Assembly (NCBI GenBank): GCA_913056335.1
Contig: CAJXLX010000016.1
Location: 1 to 40,219 of the forward strand
From: an uncultured Rhodothermaceae bacterium
Lineage (GTDB): Bacteria; Bacteroidota; Rhodothermia; Rhodothermales; Salinibacteraceae
DNA: 40,219 nt
Direction: 5' to 3'
In this document: piece after piece, positions 27,127-34,604 of the stretch
Numbering within the stretch: position 1 is the first letter of the stretch
Layout: each line of letters starts with the position of its first letter
Notes under the pieces: generated by a model
Told to the model about the DNA's origin: nothing
What the model saw: the letters and a program-made list of their open reading frames with translations, nothing else
The model's database searches: none
Translations under genes and position numbers: made by a program

Positions 27127-27164
27127 GCACGCTAAATCATAACCGTTTTTTATTTTTAGCGTGC
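27127..27164. repeat. 10-bp inverted repeat upstream of phosphatase gene
   Basis: GCACGCTAAA (27127-27136) and TTTAGCGTGC (27155-27164) pair perfectly around an 18-nt T-rich loop. It lies 123 bp after nusB and 113 bp before the phosphatase gene. It could terminate nusB or be an operator; no T-run follows the stem. Confidence 0.55.
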
Positions 27165-27277
27165 CAGCGGCTATCTTAGTATCCGTTGATCATAATCTCC
27201 TGCCACCTGCGTGTGCGTTGTAGGAACGCCGTTCGCGCCCACTCCGCCAGTCGCCCGCGCGCAGTTTCCCTGACACT

Positions 27278-27955
27278 ATGGGCCTTATCGCTATCGGAGA
27301 CATCCACGGATGTGCCGCCTCGCTCGATGCTCTACTCGACGAGATCGACCCGTCAGAAGACGACCACCTCTTGTTTGTTGGCGACTACATTGATCGGGGC
27401 CCGCGTTCGAAAGGGGTCATCGACCGGCTTCTGGAGCTGCGTGAAACCTACGAATGTACGTTTCTGCGCGGCAATCACGAGGCGCTCATGCTCGATTATC
27501 TCGACATTGGCGCGTTCAACTTGTGGCGCATCAATGGCGGCATTACCACCATGCAGAGCTATATCTCGGAAGACGGCTCAGAGGTTGTCATTCCGGAAGC
27601 CCACGAGCAGTTCGTGCGGGATACCAAGCTCTACTACGAAACCGACGACTTTTTCTTCGTCCACGCCGGGCTCAGAGCCGACAAATCTATCGAGGAGAAC
27701 ACCGAGGAGTTTGGTGAAGAGGTGTTCCTGTGGGAGCGTAGCCACCTGGAGGCCAACGACGTAGCCTGGGAGAAGCCGGTCGTATGCGGACACACACCCC
27801 ACGCCGAGCCCATCAATCGGGATAAGCTGTTGATGATTGACACCGGGTGCGTGTATCATGAAGAACCCGGCATGGGTCTGCTCACTGCCGTGCGGTTGCC
27901 AGAGCGCACGTTCGTCACTGCCCAGTACGCCGACGGTACACCCGCCGTGCAATAA
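27278..27955 (+). CDS. PPP-family metallophosphatase (serine/threonine phosphatase-like)
   Basis: 225 residues with the complete PPP signature: GDIHG near residue 7, GDYIDRG, GNHE, HAGL and CGHTPH, all metal or phosphate ligands of the two-metal site. Small single-domain bacterial enzymes of this type act on phosphoproteins or on diadenosine tetraphosphate (PrpE/ApaH group). The sequence alone does not decide the substrate. It is flanked by nusB and ychF on the same strand, but gaps of 273 and 174 bp suggest separate transcription. Confidence 0.93.
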   Translation: MGLIAIGDIHGCAASLDALLDEIDPSEDDHLLFVGDYIDRGPRSKGVIDRLLELRETYECTFLRGNHEALMLDYLDIGAFNLWRINGGITTMQSYISEDGSEVVIPEAHEQFVRDTKLYYETDDFFFVHAGLRADKSIEENTEEFGEEVFLWERSHLEANDVAWEKPVVCGHTPHAEPINRDKLLMIDTGCVYHEEPGMGLLTAVRLPERTFVTAQYADGTPAVQ

Positions 27956-28129
27956 GCGCGTTGCCAACATAGAAGCCGTCACGGAGCCGGGGCGGGGCAC
28001 AATCCCGATGAAGATTGTGCTGCAAGGAGGCTACAGGGGGAGGCCCAGGGGCACAATTAGCCCGCGGCCTCGTCCGACGTACGTGTGCCGTTCGGTGCGC
28101 TCGTATGTTTGAAATCCATCCGCCAGTCT

Positions 28130-29227
28130 ATGTCTCTCCGTTGTGGATTCGTCGGCTTGCCCAATGTAGGCAAGTCCACGCTGTTTAACGCGCTAAGCGA
28201 TGCCGGGGCCGAATCGGCCAACTATCCGTTCTGCACCATCGAGCCCAATGTGGGCGTGGTGCCCGTGCCCGATGACCGGCTGCAGACACTGGGCGAACTG
28301 GCGGAATCGGCCGAGGTCATTCCGGCCAGCATCGAGTTTGTCGACATCGCGGGGCTGGTCGAAGGCGCTGCCGAAGGCGAAGGGCTGGGCAACCAGTTCC
28401 TGGCCAACATCCGCGAGGTCGATGCCATCATTCATGTGGTGCGCTGCTTCGACGACGACAACGTAGTGCACGTATCTGGAAGCGTCGACCCGGCCCGCGA
28501 CATCGACGTGATTAACACGGAGTTGCTGCTGAAAGACCTCGAAACCGTCGAGAAACGGGTCGAGCGTACGCGCAAGCCCGCCAAATCGGGCGAGAAGGAG
28601 GCACAGCAGAAGCTGGATACGTACGAGCGCCTCTACGACCACCTGGCCGACGGCAACCCAGCCCGCACCTTTCCGGCCAAAGAGCGCGACCGTCCGCTCA
28701 TCAAAGAGCTCTTCCTGCTCACCAGCAAGCCGGTGCTCTACGCCGCCAACGTAGGCGAAGACCACCTGCCCGATGGCAACGCGTACGTCGATGAGGTGCG
28801 TGACATAGCGGATGAGGATGAGGCCGAGGTCGTAGTCATCTCCGCCGAAATCGAGTCGCAGATTGCCGAGTTCGACGACCCCGACGAGCGCATCATGTTC
28901 TTGGACGAGCTGGGACTGAACACACCCGGACTGGAGCGCCTTATCCGCGCCGCGTTCGACCTGCTCGGCCTCATCACGTTCTTTACGGCGGGTCCCAAAG
29001 AGGCGCGAGCGTGGACGATTCGTGAGGGTACCAAAGCGCCCCAGGCGGCAGGCACCATCCATAGCGACTTTGAGCGCGGCTTCATCCGCGCCGAAACCAT
29101 TCACTTCACCGATTACGTGGAGGCCGGCTCCGAGTCTGCGGCCCGCGATGCGGGCGTGATGCGCGCCGAGGGCAAAGACTACGAAGTCAAAGACGGCGAC
29201 GTCATGCTCTTCCGCTTCAATGTGTAG
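28130..29227 (+). CDS. ychF: Ribosome-binding ATPase YchF (OLA1/Obg-related)
   Basis: 365 residues from the ATG at 28130 ([17 protein letters not shown]), the usual length and N-terminus. G1 is GLPNVGKST and G3 is DIAGLVEGA, followed by GEGLGNQFL. The coiled-coil insertion spans about residues 130-200. The TGS domain is at the C-terminus ([16 protein letters not shown], then [16 protein letters not shown]). Family members prefer ATP and bind ribosomes. A 24-nt hairpin-forming region (27997-28020, GCACAAT/ATTGTGC) lies in the gap before it. Confidence 0.97.
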   Translation: MSLRCGFVGLPNVGKSTLFNALSDAGAESANYPFCTIEPNVGVVPVPDDRLQTLGELAESAEVIPASIEFVDIAGLVEGAAEGEGLGNQFLANIREVDAIIHVVRCFDDDNVVHVSGSVDPARDIDVINTELLLKDLETVEKRVERTRKPAKSGEKEAQQKLDTYERLYDHLADGNPARTFPAKERDRPLIKELFLLTSKPVLYAANVGEDHLPDGNAYVDEVRDIADEDEAEVVVISAEIESQIAEFDDPDERIMFLDELGLNTPGLERLIRAAFDLLGLITFFTAGPKEARAWTIREGTKAPQAAGTIHSDFERGFIRAETIHFTDYVEAGSESAARDAGVMRAEGKDYEVKDGDVMLFRFNV

Positions 29228-29229
29228 TA

Positions 29230-29249
29230 GGACACGGCGCGGCGTGTCC
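29230..29249 (+). repeat. Hairpin after ychF
   Basis: GGACACG (29230-29236) pairs with CGTGTCC (29243-29249) around GCGCGG, 2 bp after the ychF stop. There is no T-run. It may stabilise or end the ychF mRNA. Confidence 0.5.
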
Positions 29250-29271
29250 CTGCAAATATCTTCATTTCTGA

Positions 29272-29295
29272 GGGTGAACGGTCCCCCGTTCACCC
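29272..29295 (-). repeat. Dispersed GNRA-loop hairpin element, copy 3
   Basis: Read on the minus strand: GGGTGAACGG-GGGA-CCGTTCACCC, a perfect 10-bp stem, followed by TCAGAAA. It lies between ychF and the convergent HMG-CoA synthase gene. Relative to copy 1, the second pair outside GAACGG changes from C-G to T-A, a compensatory change that keeps the stem. Confidence 0.72.
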
Positions 29296-29322
29296 ATCCA
29301 GAAGCTGTTTAGAGCTCCACGA

Positions 29323-30663
29323 TCAAGCAGATACGTAGGCGTATGTCCGCTCGCCCATCGCGCCGTAGCCGTCGAAGACAAACTCGTTTTTGGGCGTCGT
29401 GAATGCCTCCACAGCGACTTCTGCGTCATAGGTGTGGGCCTGATGGACGCGCTCGTATTCGTCGAACGAGAGATCGTACCGTGCATCCAACTGCTCCACG
29501 ATAGTGAGCGCGTCCATCTCTGCGTGCCAGTCGGGGCACACGGTTTCGGTATGCATCTCGGCCTGTGCGCCTGAGCCGTACGAGCCCACAAGCATGCGCT
29601 GTCCGGCAATGTCAACGTCGCGCTCGGCCGCTTCGAGCAGCGCACTGGCGCGCGCGACGTGCACCGAGCCGGTGTACCAGTTGCCGGTGCGGCGCGAGAG
29701 CGAGAGCGTGGGCCGCACTGTAGCCTCATACCACTCGCGGTAGAGTGGCGTCTTGCGGATGGCCTTCTGATGGTCGTAGCGCGCCTTCTTGTACGCCTCA
29801 GCATCGTCGAACGCCTCGGGCTCTGGGGCCGTGCCCACCAGCTCACGAAGCGCATTGGCCTCGTCTGTGCCGTCAATGAGGTGACGGTACGTCATGAGTG
29901 CCGCTTTGCGCACCATGCCCGGAAACGGCGTGTGGAACGGCAGAAAGGCGACATCGGCCTTGTGGATGCGCCCAGCGACCGACTCGTAGTCGTGCAACGC
30001 CTCACGTACGCGATCAAGGTATACCCCGATGGAGCGCTTGCCGTCGACACTTGGAAACTGCTGGTTGGGCTTCAGGAAGTCGGTTTCGTCCTTACTGCCG
30101 ATGCCCTGCTCGCGCGAGAGCGCCACCACCGACGGCGTTTCGGTGATGTAGAGCGCAACCGCTCCTGCGCCCTGCGTGGCTTCCCCCGGATCGTCGCGCT
30201 CGTACAGCGCGGTATCCGTAACCACCACAAGCGCGCCGCGTCCACGATGGCGCCCGGCCCGAATCCAGTTGCAGGCGTCGTCAATGGCCTGCGTGCCGGA
30301 GAGACAGGCAAACTTGCGCTCGCCCTTGTTCGCATGCGAGAAGTCGCCGTCAAACACCTGCTCCAGGCATCCAGCAATATAGGTGGATGCGGGTTTGGAG
30401 CGGTCGAACGAGGACTCGGTGGCCACATCGATGCGCCCAATGTCATTGGGCGTAAGGCCCTTGCGCTCCATAAGCCGCTTGCACGCATTGGCACCCATCG
30501 TCACGATGTCTTCGTACACGTCGGGGAGGGAGGAGCCGGTGAGGCCAAGCCCCTTCGTATACTTCGCGGGTGCTTCGTCTTTTACAGGAGCAAATGTATT
30601 GGGGAGATCGAGAACCAACTTGCCGGTCCAAATCTCCATTGCGTCGATGCCAACAGCAGCCAT
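29323..30663 (-). CDS. Hydroxymethylglutaryl-CoA synthase, haloarchaeal type
   Basis: 446 residues from the ATG at 30663 (MAAVGIDAMEIWTGKL); the frame to 30708 adds an unlikely leader. It condenses acetyl-CoA with acetoacetyl-CoA to HMG-CoA, the first committed step of the mevalonate pathway. The catalytic Glu lies in VATESSFD, the nucleophile Cys in KFACLSGTQA and the His in PFHTPFPGMVRKAA. Long stretches (LPDVYEDIVTMGANA; NQQFPSVDGKRS; GNWYTGSVHVARASAL) match what I remember of Haloferax/Halobacterium HMG-CoA synthases much better than Gram-positive MvaS. Transfer from a haloarchaeon is likely. No other mevalonate gene is adjacent. Confidence 0.94.
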   Translation of the reverse strand: MAAVGIDAMEIWTGKLVLDLPNTFAPVKDEAPAKYTKGLGLTGSSLPDVYEDIVTMGANACKRLMERKGLTPNDIGRIDVATESSFDRSKPASTYIAGCLEQVFDGDFSHANKGERKFACLSGTQAIDDACNWIRAGRHRGRGALVVVTDTALYERDDPGEATQGAGAVALYITETPSVVALSREQGIGSKDETDFLKPNQQFPSVDGKRSIGVYLDRVREALHDYESVAGRIHKADVAFLPFHTPFPGMVRKAALMTYRHLIDGTDEANALRELVGTAPEPEAFDDAEAYKKARYDHQKAIRKTPLYREWYEATVRPTLSLSRRTGNWYTGSVHVARASALLEAAERDVDIAGQRMLVGSYGSGAQAEMHTETVCPDWHAEMDALTIVEQLDARYDLSFDEYERVHQAHTYDAEVAVEAFTTPKNEFVFDGYGAMGERTYAYVSA

Positions 30664-30890
30664 AGCAGGGAGCAGGTTCAGGGAATGCGGGAGAGCGAGC
30701 ATGGACAAGGCCGCCTGCGCATCTGCATGAACCCACGGATCGCTTTATGGGTAGAGGCAGATGAACCATTCTTGGGGGCCTTTGCTCAACGAACTGTTGG
30801 GGTGCACCCTTCCTTCATGTTGTGGGTTCCGGAGCCTTGCGTGCCGGGGTATCCATTACGATTCTGTCGCGTTCACCAACACGTTTTCCT

Positions 30891-31742
30891 ATGCGTATCT
30901 GGATCATTTGCGGTTTTTTAGCGGGCATGCTGTGTGCTGCCGGGTGCTCGTCGCCCGAAGCGCCCTCGTCGCCCAGCGAGCCCTCGGCGGCTGAGCAGTT
31001 TACTCCTGAATCGGCTGCCGACTCGCTTGCGCTGCAGGTGTACCAGGCCCACGGCGGGGCAGCGTGGGCACAGGCACCATACCTGCGCTTTGACTTTGCT
31101 GTTGAGCAGGGGCAGGAGGAGGCCGTGGTGGCTCGCCATCTGTGGAACCGCACAACCGGGCAGTACCGCGTGGAGTGGACGAACGACGGCAGCGATTGGG
31201 TGGCGCTGCTCGACCTGCACAGCAGCGAAGAGCCGCCGGTTGGGCGCGTGTTCGAGAACGGCCAGGAGGTTGCCGGAGACGATGCCGATGCGCCGCTTCA
31301 GCAGGCGTATCAGCGCTATATCAACGACACGTACTGGCTGTTGGCCCCACTCAAGCTGCTCGACCCCGGTGTAAATCGGTCGATAGGAGACGCTGAGGTA
31401 GTGGCCGATAGCACGTTGGGGACCGATGTGTCTGTCTTGCATCTTACATTTGGAGATGTAGGGCTCACGCCGGGCGACCAGTACTGGATGCATATCGACC
31501 CCGCGACAAACCGCGTGGAGGGATGGGCCTTTCATCTCCAGAATATGCCCGAGGATGCGGAGCCCCGCGCGTTCGACTGGGCCGAGGAAACGACGTTCGA
31601 GCAGGATGCAGGATCCATCTATCTGCATACGCGCAAGCAGAGCGCTTCGGGGGATATGGCCATTACTATGCCCACACTGGGCCTGCCCGACACAGTAGAC
31701 GGCGCGCTGTTTGAAGACGGCACGCCGAATCAGTTGCAGTAG
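30891..31742 (+). CDS. Predicted lipoprotein, function unknown (DUF6503-like)
   Basis: 283 residues from the ATG at 30891, chosen because it gives a lipoprotein signal peptide (MRIWIICGFLAGMLCAAGC; lipid-modified Cys at 19) followed by a Ser/Pro/Glu-rich linker. The mature domain begins ALQVYQAHGGAAWAQAPYLRFDF and continues with RHLWNRTTGQYRVEW and YWLLAPLKLLDPGV, a pattern I associate with the Bacteroidota DUF6503 lipoproteins; this assignment is tentative. It precedes a LolC/E-type permease by 78 bp on the same strand, a fitting context for an outer-membrane lipoprotein. Confidence 0.75.
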   Translation: MRIWIICGFLAGMLCAAGCSSPEAPSSPSEPSAAEQFTPESAADSLALQVYQAHGGAAWAQAPYLRFDFAVEQGQEEAVVARHLWNRTTGQYRVEWTNDGSDWVALLDLHSSEEPPVGRVFENGQEVAGDDADAPLQQAYQRYINDTYWLLAPLKLLDPGVNRSIGDAEVVADSTLGTDVSVLHLTFGDVGLTPGDQYWMHIDPATNRVEGWAFHLQNMPEDAEPRAFDWAEETTFEQDAGSIYLHTRKQSASGDMAITMPTLGLPDTVDGALFEDGTPNQLQ

Positions 31743-31820
31743 GAGTGCCGCGTGCAGGTCCCCCTGCCGTACACGCTGCTTGCTTCACGCATTGGCTGCG
31801 CCCTGCATGGGCGGCTTTGT

Positions 31821-33086
31821 ATGGACTACCGGCTTCAGATTGCTGCGCGATATCTGTTTAGCGCCAAGCGCGTTTCGCTGATCTCGCTCATCACCGGACT
31901 CTCTACGGTGGGCGTGGCGCTTGGGGTAGCGGCGCTCATTGTGGTGCTATCGGTCATGAACGGGTTTTTCGACTTCGTGCGCGATCTGATGGTGGCTCTC
32001 GATCCGCATGTACGGGTGGAGAGCACCGATGCGCGCGGGCTGGATGATCCGGGCGAGATTGAGCGTCTGGCACTGTCGTACGACGAGGTGGCCTCGGCTT
32101 CGGCCTTTGTAGAAGGGCGTGCGGTGCTCGTACAGCGGGGTACGTCGGGGCGTGCGAACACCGTGGTGACAGTGCGCGGCGTGGCGCCAGAAGCTACCGC
32201 TGGTATGCAAGCAGCCATGCGCACGGGTGCGTTCAACATCGGCACCGCAGGTGTAGAGGGGAACGCGGCAGGCATTGTGTTAAATACGGGGCTGGGCCGA
32301 AGTCAAGGGCTGGTGCCACGCGCCGACAGCGACGCACCACGCATAGGGCTTATTTCAGCCGCTGGTATCGAACAGAGCCTCACGCAGGTGTTTAGCGTGC
32401 CGCGCCTCCATTGGTTTGCTGTGCGCGGGCTCTTTGCCATGCAGGCCGCACAGCAAGACGCTCGGGTCTACATTGGCGTGCCGCAGGCGCAGCGTCTTTT
32501 TCAGATGCGGGATCGGGTCTCAGGCATTGACATCCGACTGCACGACATTGAGCAGGCAGAGGCCGTCAAGGCACGGCTCCAGCGCGCCCTTGACAGCGAA
32601 GCCTTTACTGTGCGTACCTGGTACGACCTGCAGCGTGCCCTCTTCGACGTGATGCAGCTCGAAAAGTGGGGCGCCTGGGCCATCCTGTTTCTGATTGTGA
32701 TTGTGGCGGCCTTCAACATCGTTGGCTCCCTTACCATGGTCGTGATCGAGAAGCGGCGTGATGTGGGCGTGCTACAGGCCATGGGCGTCTCCAAGCGGAG
32801 CATCCGGCAGATCTTCATGGCAGAAGGGGCCCTCATTGGAGCTGTGGGCACAGGTACAGGTGCTGTGCTGGGACTGGGGTTGGCCTGGGCGCAGCAGCAG
32901 TACGCGCTGGTGCCCTTGAGTCGTGCCGAATCGTTCCTAATCGATGCCTACCCGGTGGCTATCCAACTGACTGATGTGGTGGCGGTAACCGGCCTCTCGT
33001 TTGGACTATGCGTAGCCGCGGCGCTCTATCCGGCTACGCGGGCCGCCTCGGTTCCCCCAGCGCAAGCCGTTCAAGGGGAGGCGTAG
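31821..33086 (+). CDS. ABC transporter permease, LolC/LolE (FtsX-like) type
   Basis: 421 residues from the ATG at 31821 (MDYRLQIAARYLFSAKR). Topology is typical of Lol permeases: a first membrane helix near residues 22-48 (ITGLSTVGVALGVAALIVVLSVMNGF), a large periplasmic domain to about 285, then three helices, including AILFLIVIVAAFNIVGSLTMVV and the FtsX-like segment KRRDVGVLQAMGVSKRSIRQIF that contacts the ATPase. It releases lipoproteins from the inner membrane for outer-membrane sorting. The ATPase LolD is not in the window. LolC versus LolE cannot be resolved; Bacteroidota often have one hybrid. Confidence 0.9.
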   Translation: MDYRLQIAARYLFSAKRVSLISLITGLSTVGVALGVAALIVVLSVMNGFFDFVRDLMVALDPHVRVESTDARGLDDPGEIERLALSYDEVASASAFVEGRAVLVQRGTSGRANTVVTVRGVAPEATAGMQAAMRTGAFNIGTAGVEGNAAGIVLNTGLGRSQGLVPRADSDAPRIGLISAAGIEQSLTQVFSVPRLHWFAVRGLFAMQAAQQDARVYIGVPQAQRLFQMRDRVSGIDIRLHDIEQAEAVKARLQRALDSEAFTVRTWYDLQRALFDVMQLEKWGAWAILFLIVIVAAFNIVGSLTMVVIEKRRDVGVLQAMGVSKRSIRQIFMAEGALIGAVGTGTGAVLGLGLAWAQQQYALVPLSRAESFLIDAYPVAIQLTDVVAVTGLSFGLCVAAALYPATRAASVPPAQAVQGEA

Positions 33087-33270
33087 CATCTGCTTTCACA
33101 GAAAGAGCAAGGGAACCCGGGTGTATTTTAGTGATTGCACTCTGTCTTAACAAACAAAAAGGTGGGCAGTCGCCTACAAAGAGACTGTCAATCATAATGC
33201 GCAACCGTACGTAATGGTCGCGCTAATATGCACTGGCGGCACCTTTTCTGAGTAAATGACGGCCTGCACC

Positions 33271-33507
33271 ATGGCACGCAAAGACGACTTAACGGGCAAA
33301 GGACCGGTATCTGGCAACACGGTATCGCGCTCCAATAACAAGAACAAACGTCGGTTTGAGCGGAACCTGCAGAAAAAACGGTTCTACATTCCGAGCCAAG
33401 ACCGCTGGATTACCTTGAAGGTGTCCGCAAAAACGCTGAAGACGATCAACAAGAACGGCATCGAAGCCGTGTTGAAAGAGGCACGGCAGCAGGGTATCAA
33501 TGTGTAA
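33271..33507 (+). CDS. rpmB: 50S ribosomal protein bL28
   Basis: 78 residues from the ATG at 33271 (MARKDDLTGKGPVSGNTVSRSNNKNKRR cut at the recognisable N-terminal region). The motif SGNTVSRSNNKNKR and the C-terminal LKVSAKTLKTINKNG are typical of bL28. It starts a run rpmB-rpmG-DUF4295 seen across Bacteroidota. The first plus-strand ATG-like codon upstream (33256) is not needed. Confidence 0.96.
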   Translation: MARKDDLTGKGPVSGNTVSRSNNKNKRRFERNLQKKRFYIPSQDRWITLKVSAKTLKTINKNGIEAVLKEARQQGINV

Positions 33508-33599
33508 GGCAGGTTTGGCCGAGCGTATTGCGCTTTGGCACGACCTGCTCCCCACAACCTGTTCAACACAGGCTGCAATCATAGGCGAGCGAAAGAGTT

Positions 33600-33764
33600 A
33601 TGGCAAAAGGAAACCGCGTTCAAGTGATTCTTGAGTGCACCGAGGCGCCCGGAACGTCGCGGTACCACACCACCAAGAATCGCCGCAACACAACGGACCG
33701 GCTTGAACTGAAAAAGTACAACCCGGTCTTGCGTAAGCATACCATTCATCGAGAGAAGAAGTAA
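33600..33764 (+). CDS. rpmG: 50S ribosomal protein bL33 (zinc-free form)
   Basis: 54 residues: [18 protein letters not shown], then [22 protein letters not shown] and HREKK. The second Cys of the first zinc pair and the whole second pair are absent, so this is the C-minus form. It lies 92 bp after rpmB, and the DUF4295 gene starts 2 bp after its stop. Confidence 0.96.
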   Translation: MAKGNRVQVILECTEAPGTSRYHTTKNRRNTTDRLELKKYNPVLRKHTIHREKK

Positions 33765-33766
33765 CC

Positions 33767-33910
33767 ATGGCTAAGAAAGGAGAGAGCGCGAAAAAAATGG
33801 CGCGCATTGTCTTTGCAGAGAAAAAAGACAATGGGCACTATAGCTTTCGCCAGAAAATGGTACCGCTTGACTCTGTGAAAGAGAAGTTGAAGCAAGCCCG
33901 CGCAAACTGA
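33767..33910 (+). CDS. DUF4295 family protein
   Basis: 47 residues, strongly basic: MAKKGESAKKMARIVFAEKK, then GHYSFRQKMVPLDSVKEKLKQ. It begins 2 bp after the rpmG stop and is surely cotranscribed. Proteins of this size and composition directly after rpmG are a Bacteroidota/Rhodothermota hallmark (DUF4295), probably ribosome-associated. The biochemical role is unknown. Confidence 0.88.
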   Translation: MAKKGESAKKMARIVFAEKKDNGHYSFRQKMVPLDSVKEKLKQARAN

Positions 33911-33974
33911 TGCGCGCGGGAGCGGTGCGCATGTCTCAATGAGGCACTGCGTCGCCGACTCCACTACATTTGTT

Positions 33975-34049
33975 CGGGGCGTGGCGCAGTCCGGTTAGCG
34001 CACCTGCTTTGGGAGCAGGGGGTCGCCGGTTCAAATCCGGCCGCCCCGA
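33975..34049 (+). tRNA. tRNA-Pro (TGG)
   Basis: Acceptor CGGGGCG/CGCCCCG with discriminator A, D arm GCGC...GCGC, anticodon stem CCTGC/GCAGG with loop TTTGGGA (anticodon TGG), and T arm GCCGG-TTCAAAT-CCGGC. CCA is not encoded. Confidence 0.96.
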
Positions 34050-34127
34050 CTATGGATCACAACCTTGTCCTTGCACGCACTGTCGATTGCGGCATGTTGC
34101 GGGCAAGCCAAGGTGTGTTTCCGCCCT

Positions 34128-34201
34128 GCGCCCGTAGCTCAGTTGGATAGAGCAGCGGACTTCTAATCCGCAGGCCGCAGGTTCGAATCCTGCCGGGCGT
34201 G
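34128..34201 (+). tRNA. tRNA-Arg (TCT)
   Basis: Acceptor GCGCCCG/CGGGCGT (last pair G-T) with discriminator G. Anticodon stem GCGGA/TCCGC with loop CTTCTAA, anticodon TCT. T arm GCAGG-TTCGAAT-CCTGC. CCA is not encoded. Confidence 0.96.
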
Positions 34202-34274
34202 CGTATCCACAGGCACGACGAACCTGCTGGAACCTGTATCCAACACGACCAATACATGCGTACGTATGTTATCT

Positions 34275-34345
34275 GGTGACGTGGCCGAGTGGTTAGGCAG
34301 AGGCCTGCAAAGCCTTGTACGGCGGTTCGAATCCGCCCGTCACCT
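34275..34345 (+). tRNA. tRNA-Cys (GCA)
   Basis: 71 nt. Acceptor GGTGACG/CGTCACC with discriminator T, anticodon loop CTGCAAA (anticodon GCA), T arm GGCGG-TTCGAAT-CCGCC. A T discriminator (U73) is the known identity element of tRNA-Cys. Confidence 0.95.
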
Positions 34346-34370
34346 CTGACAAATGACGACCAAACAATCA

Positions 34371-34416
34371 GCCTCCACGGAGCCTTGTGCTCGGTGGAGG
34401 CATTCTGTTGTTTTGT
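34371..34416 (+). terminator. Intrinsic terminator after the tRNA cluster
   Basis: GCCTCCAC (34371-34378) pairs with GTGGAGGC (34394-34401) over a 15-nt loop, followed by ATTCTGTTGTTTT. It lies 25 bp after tRNA-Cys. Confidence 0.75.
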
Positions 34417-34515
34417 GGATCCGAAGACAATGCGTGAGCAGGCGTGAGAGAGATGCGGACCAGTCTGCCTTGCAACAAAACCAGACCGAGTGTGGGAAGG
34501 CTATGGTGTTAGAAC

Positions 34516-34562
34516 GGGGCAGAGCCCCTACATGGCGGCGTCCCGAGGCGGAGCCTCGCGAC
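34516..34562. repeat. Tandem hairpins between tRNA cluster and dnaB
   Basis: GGGGC-aga-GCCCC (34516-34528) and CGAGGC-gga-GCCTCG (34544-34558), the second extendable by GTC/GAC across one mismatch. They lie near the 3' end of the minus-strand dnaB gene. No T-run follows on either strand; they may be mRNA-end hairpins or a repeat element. Confidence 0.5.
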
Positions 34563-34604
34563 GAGATCTCTCCTGTGAGGGGCCCGACACAATCAGGGCG
34601 TCCT

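Noticed and set aside
27997..28020. GCACAAT/ATTGTGC hairpin as a terminator
   Set aside because: The stem is only 7 bp and no T-run follows on either strand.
28193..29293. 366-codon minus-strand open frame
   Set aside because: Antisense shadow of ychF, which has full family motifs.
29659..30921. 420-codon plus-strand open frame
   Set aside because: Antisense shadow of the HMG-CoA synthase gene; no recognisable domains.
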